Source: Chloroflexota bacterium
GTDB taxonomy: Bacteria; Chloroflexota; Anaerolineae; Anaerolineales; DRMV01
Assembly (NCBI GenBank): GCA_013153375.1
Contig: JAADEN010000012.1
Span: 1 to 5,272, forward strand
Length of the DNA: 5,272 nucleotides
Direction: 5' to 3'
The position numbers and the translations under genes were made by a program. Below are positions 5,090 to 5,272 of the stretch, in pieces. Every line of letters starts with the position of its first letter. Position 1 is the stretch's first letter. The notes beneath the pieces were generated by a model. It was not told the DNA's origin. It did not search any database and saw only the letters and a list, made by a program, of their open reading frames with translations.

Positions 5090-5272
5090 ATGCCCGCATC
5101 GTCCACGCTCTTGGAACGGGTGCGCGCCTTCATCGGGCGCGAGAACTTGCTGCCCGCGGCCGAGGCGCCGGTGGTCGTCGGCGTCTCGGGCGGCGCGGAC
5201 AGCCTGACCCTGGCGCACATCCTGGGCCGTCTGGGGTATCGGCTGGTGATCGCGCATCTGGACCACGGCTTG
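5090..5272 (+). CDS. tilS: tRNA(Ile)-lysidine synthetase, N-terminal part (3' end outside window)
   Basis: TilS uses ATP and lysine to convert C34 of the CAU anticodon of tRNA-Ile2 to lysidine. The tRNA then reads AUA as isoleucine, and the enzyme is normally essential. Only the first 61 codons are present; family members have about 320-470 residues. The N-type ATP pyrophosphatase P-loop SGGADS is at 33-38 within VVVGVSGGADSLTLAHIL, and the next conserved block AHLDHGL is at 55-61, where the window ends. The spacing between them is normal for TilS. A short N-terminal helix (about 6-18, LLERVRAFI) precedes the first strand as in many TilS proteins. It is divergent from the aap operon with no functional link evident. 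Other PP-loop enzymes such as TtcA share the P-loop, but the LDHGL block and the position of the loop near residue 33 favour TilS. Confidence 0.9.
   Translation, partial: MPASSTLLERVRAFIGRENLLPAAEAPVVVGVSGGADSLTLAHILGRLGYRLVIAHLDHGL

Noticed and set aside
4849..5220. Open frames on the minus strand under the tilS start and its upstream region
   Set aside because: They overlap the TilS P-loop coding sequence in antisense, have Arg/Ala/Pro-rich composition, and lack a ribosome site.
1..5272. CRISPR array, transposase, tRNA, rRNA, defence or other novel system
   Set aside because: I looked on both strands. There are no regularly spaced repeats, no terminal inverted repeats with a transposase, no cloverleaf, and every substantial gene is accounted for by the transporter operon or tilS.

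Overview
The window is high-GC DNA carrying an almost complete four-gene amino-acid ABC transporter operon on the minus strand. It is read from right to left in the order aapJ, aapQ, aapM, aapP. The start of a divergent tilS gene (tRNA-Ile lysidine synthetase) lies on the plus strand at the right edge. The transporter proteins have the family-specific sequence of the Aap/Bzt group (general or acidic L-amino-acid uptake), not of simpler Gln/His systems. The evidence is an AapJ-type binding protein with four family cysteines, two long permeases with the EAA loop near the C-terminus, and an AapP-like ATPase.

Organism: the solute-binding protein is a lipoprotein (lipobox LAAC, then a Gly-rich and Ala/Glu/Thr-rich linker). 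The proteobacterial homologues are instead free periplasmic proteins. Together with the high GC and the style of the TilS N-terminus, this suggests a single-membrane or atypical-envelope bacterium, most plausibly a member of the Chloroflexota. That is inference; there is no rRNA or other marker gene here.

Layout on the minus strand: aapP (1-727) runs off the left edge. aapM (780-2294) and aapQ (2297-3520) are separated by only 2 nt and are probably translationally coupled. aapJ (3625-4728) is the first gene and is preceded by a good SD and a convincing sigma70-type promoter (-35 at 4824-4829, -10 at 4801-4806). The 104-nt gap between aapJ and aapQ holds a very strong hairpin (3574-3613) and a second small GC hairpin, neither followed by a T-tract. 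They probably let the binding protein be expressed above the membrane components. A third, weaker hairpin overlaps the aapM stop codon.

The 361-nt divergent intergenic region (4729-5089) contains the aapJ promoter, an imperfect 12-bp palindrome (4861-4911), and several GC-rich inverted repeats just upstream of tilS. tilS starts at 5090 and is cut by the right edge after 61 codons.

Working together, AapJ captures the amino acid outside the membrane, AapQ and AapM form the channel, and AapP hydrolyses ATP. tilS is an unrelated housekeeping neighbour. I see no new multi-gene system. The points worth a second look are the hairpin set, the extra hydrophobic segments in AapM, the lipoprotein form of AapJ and the structured intergenic region.
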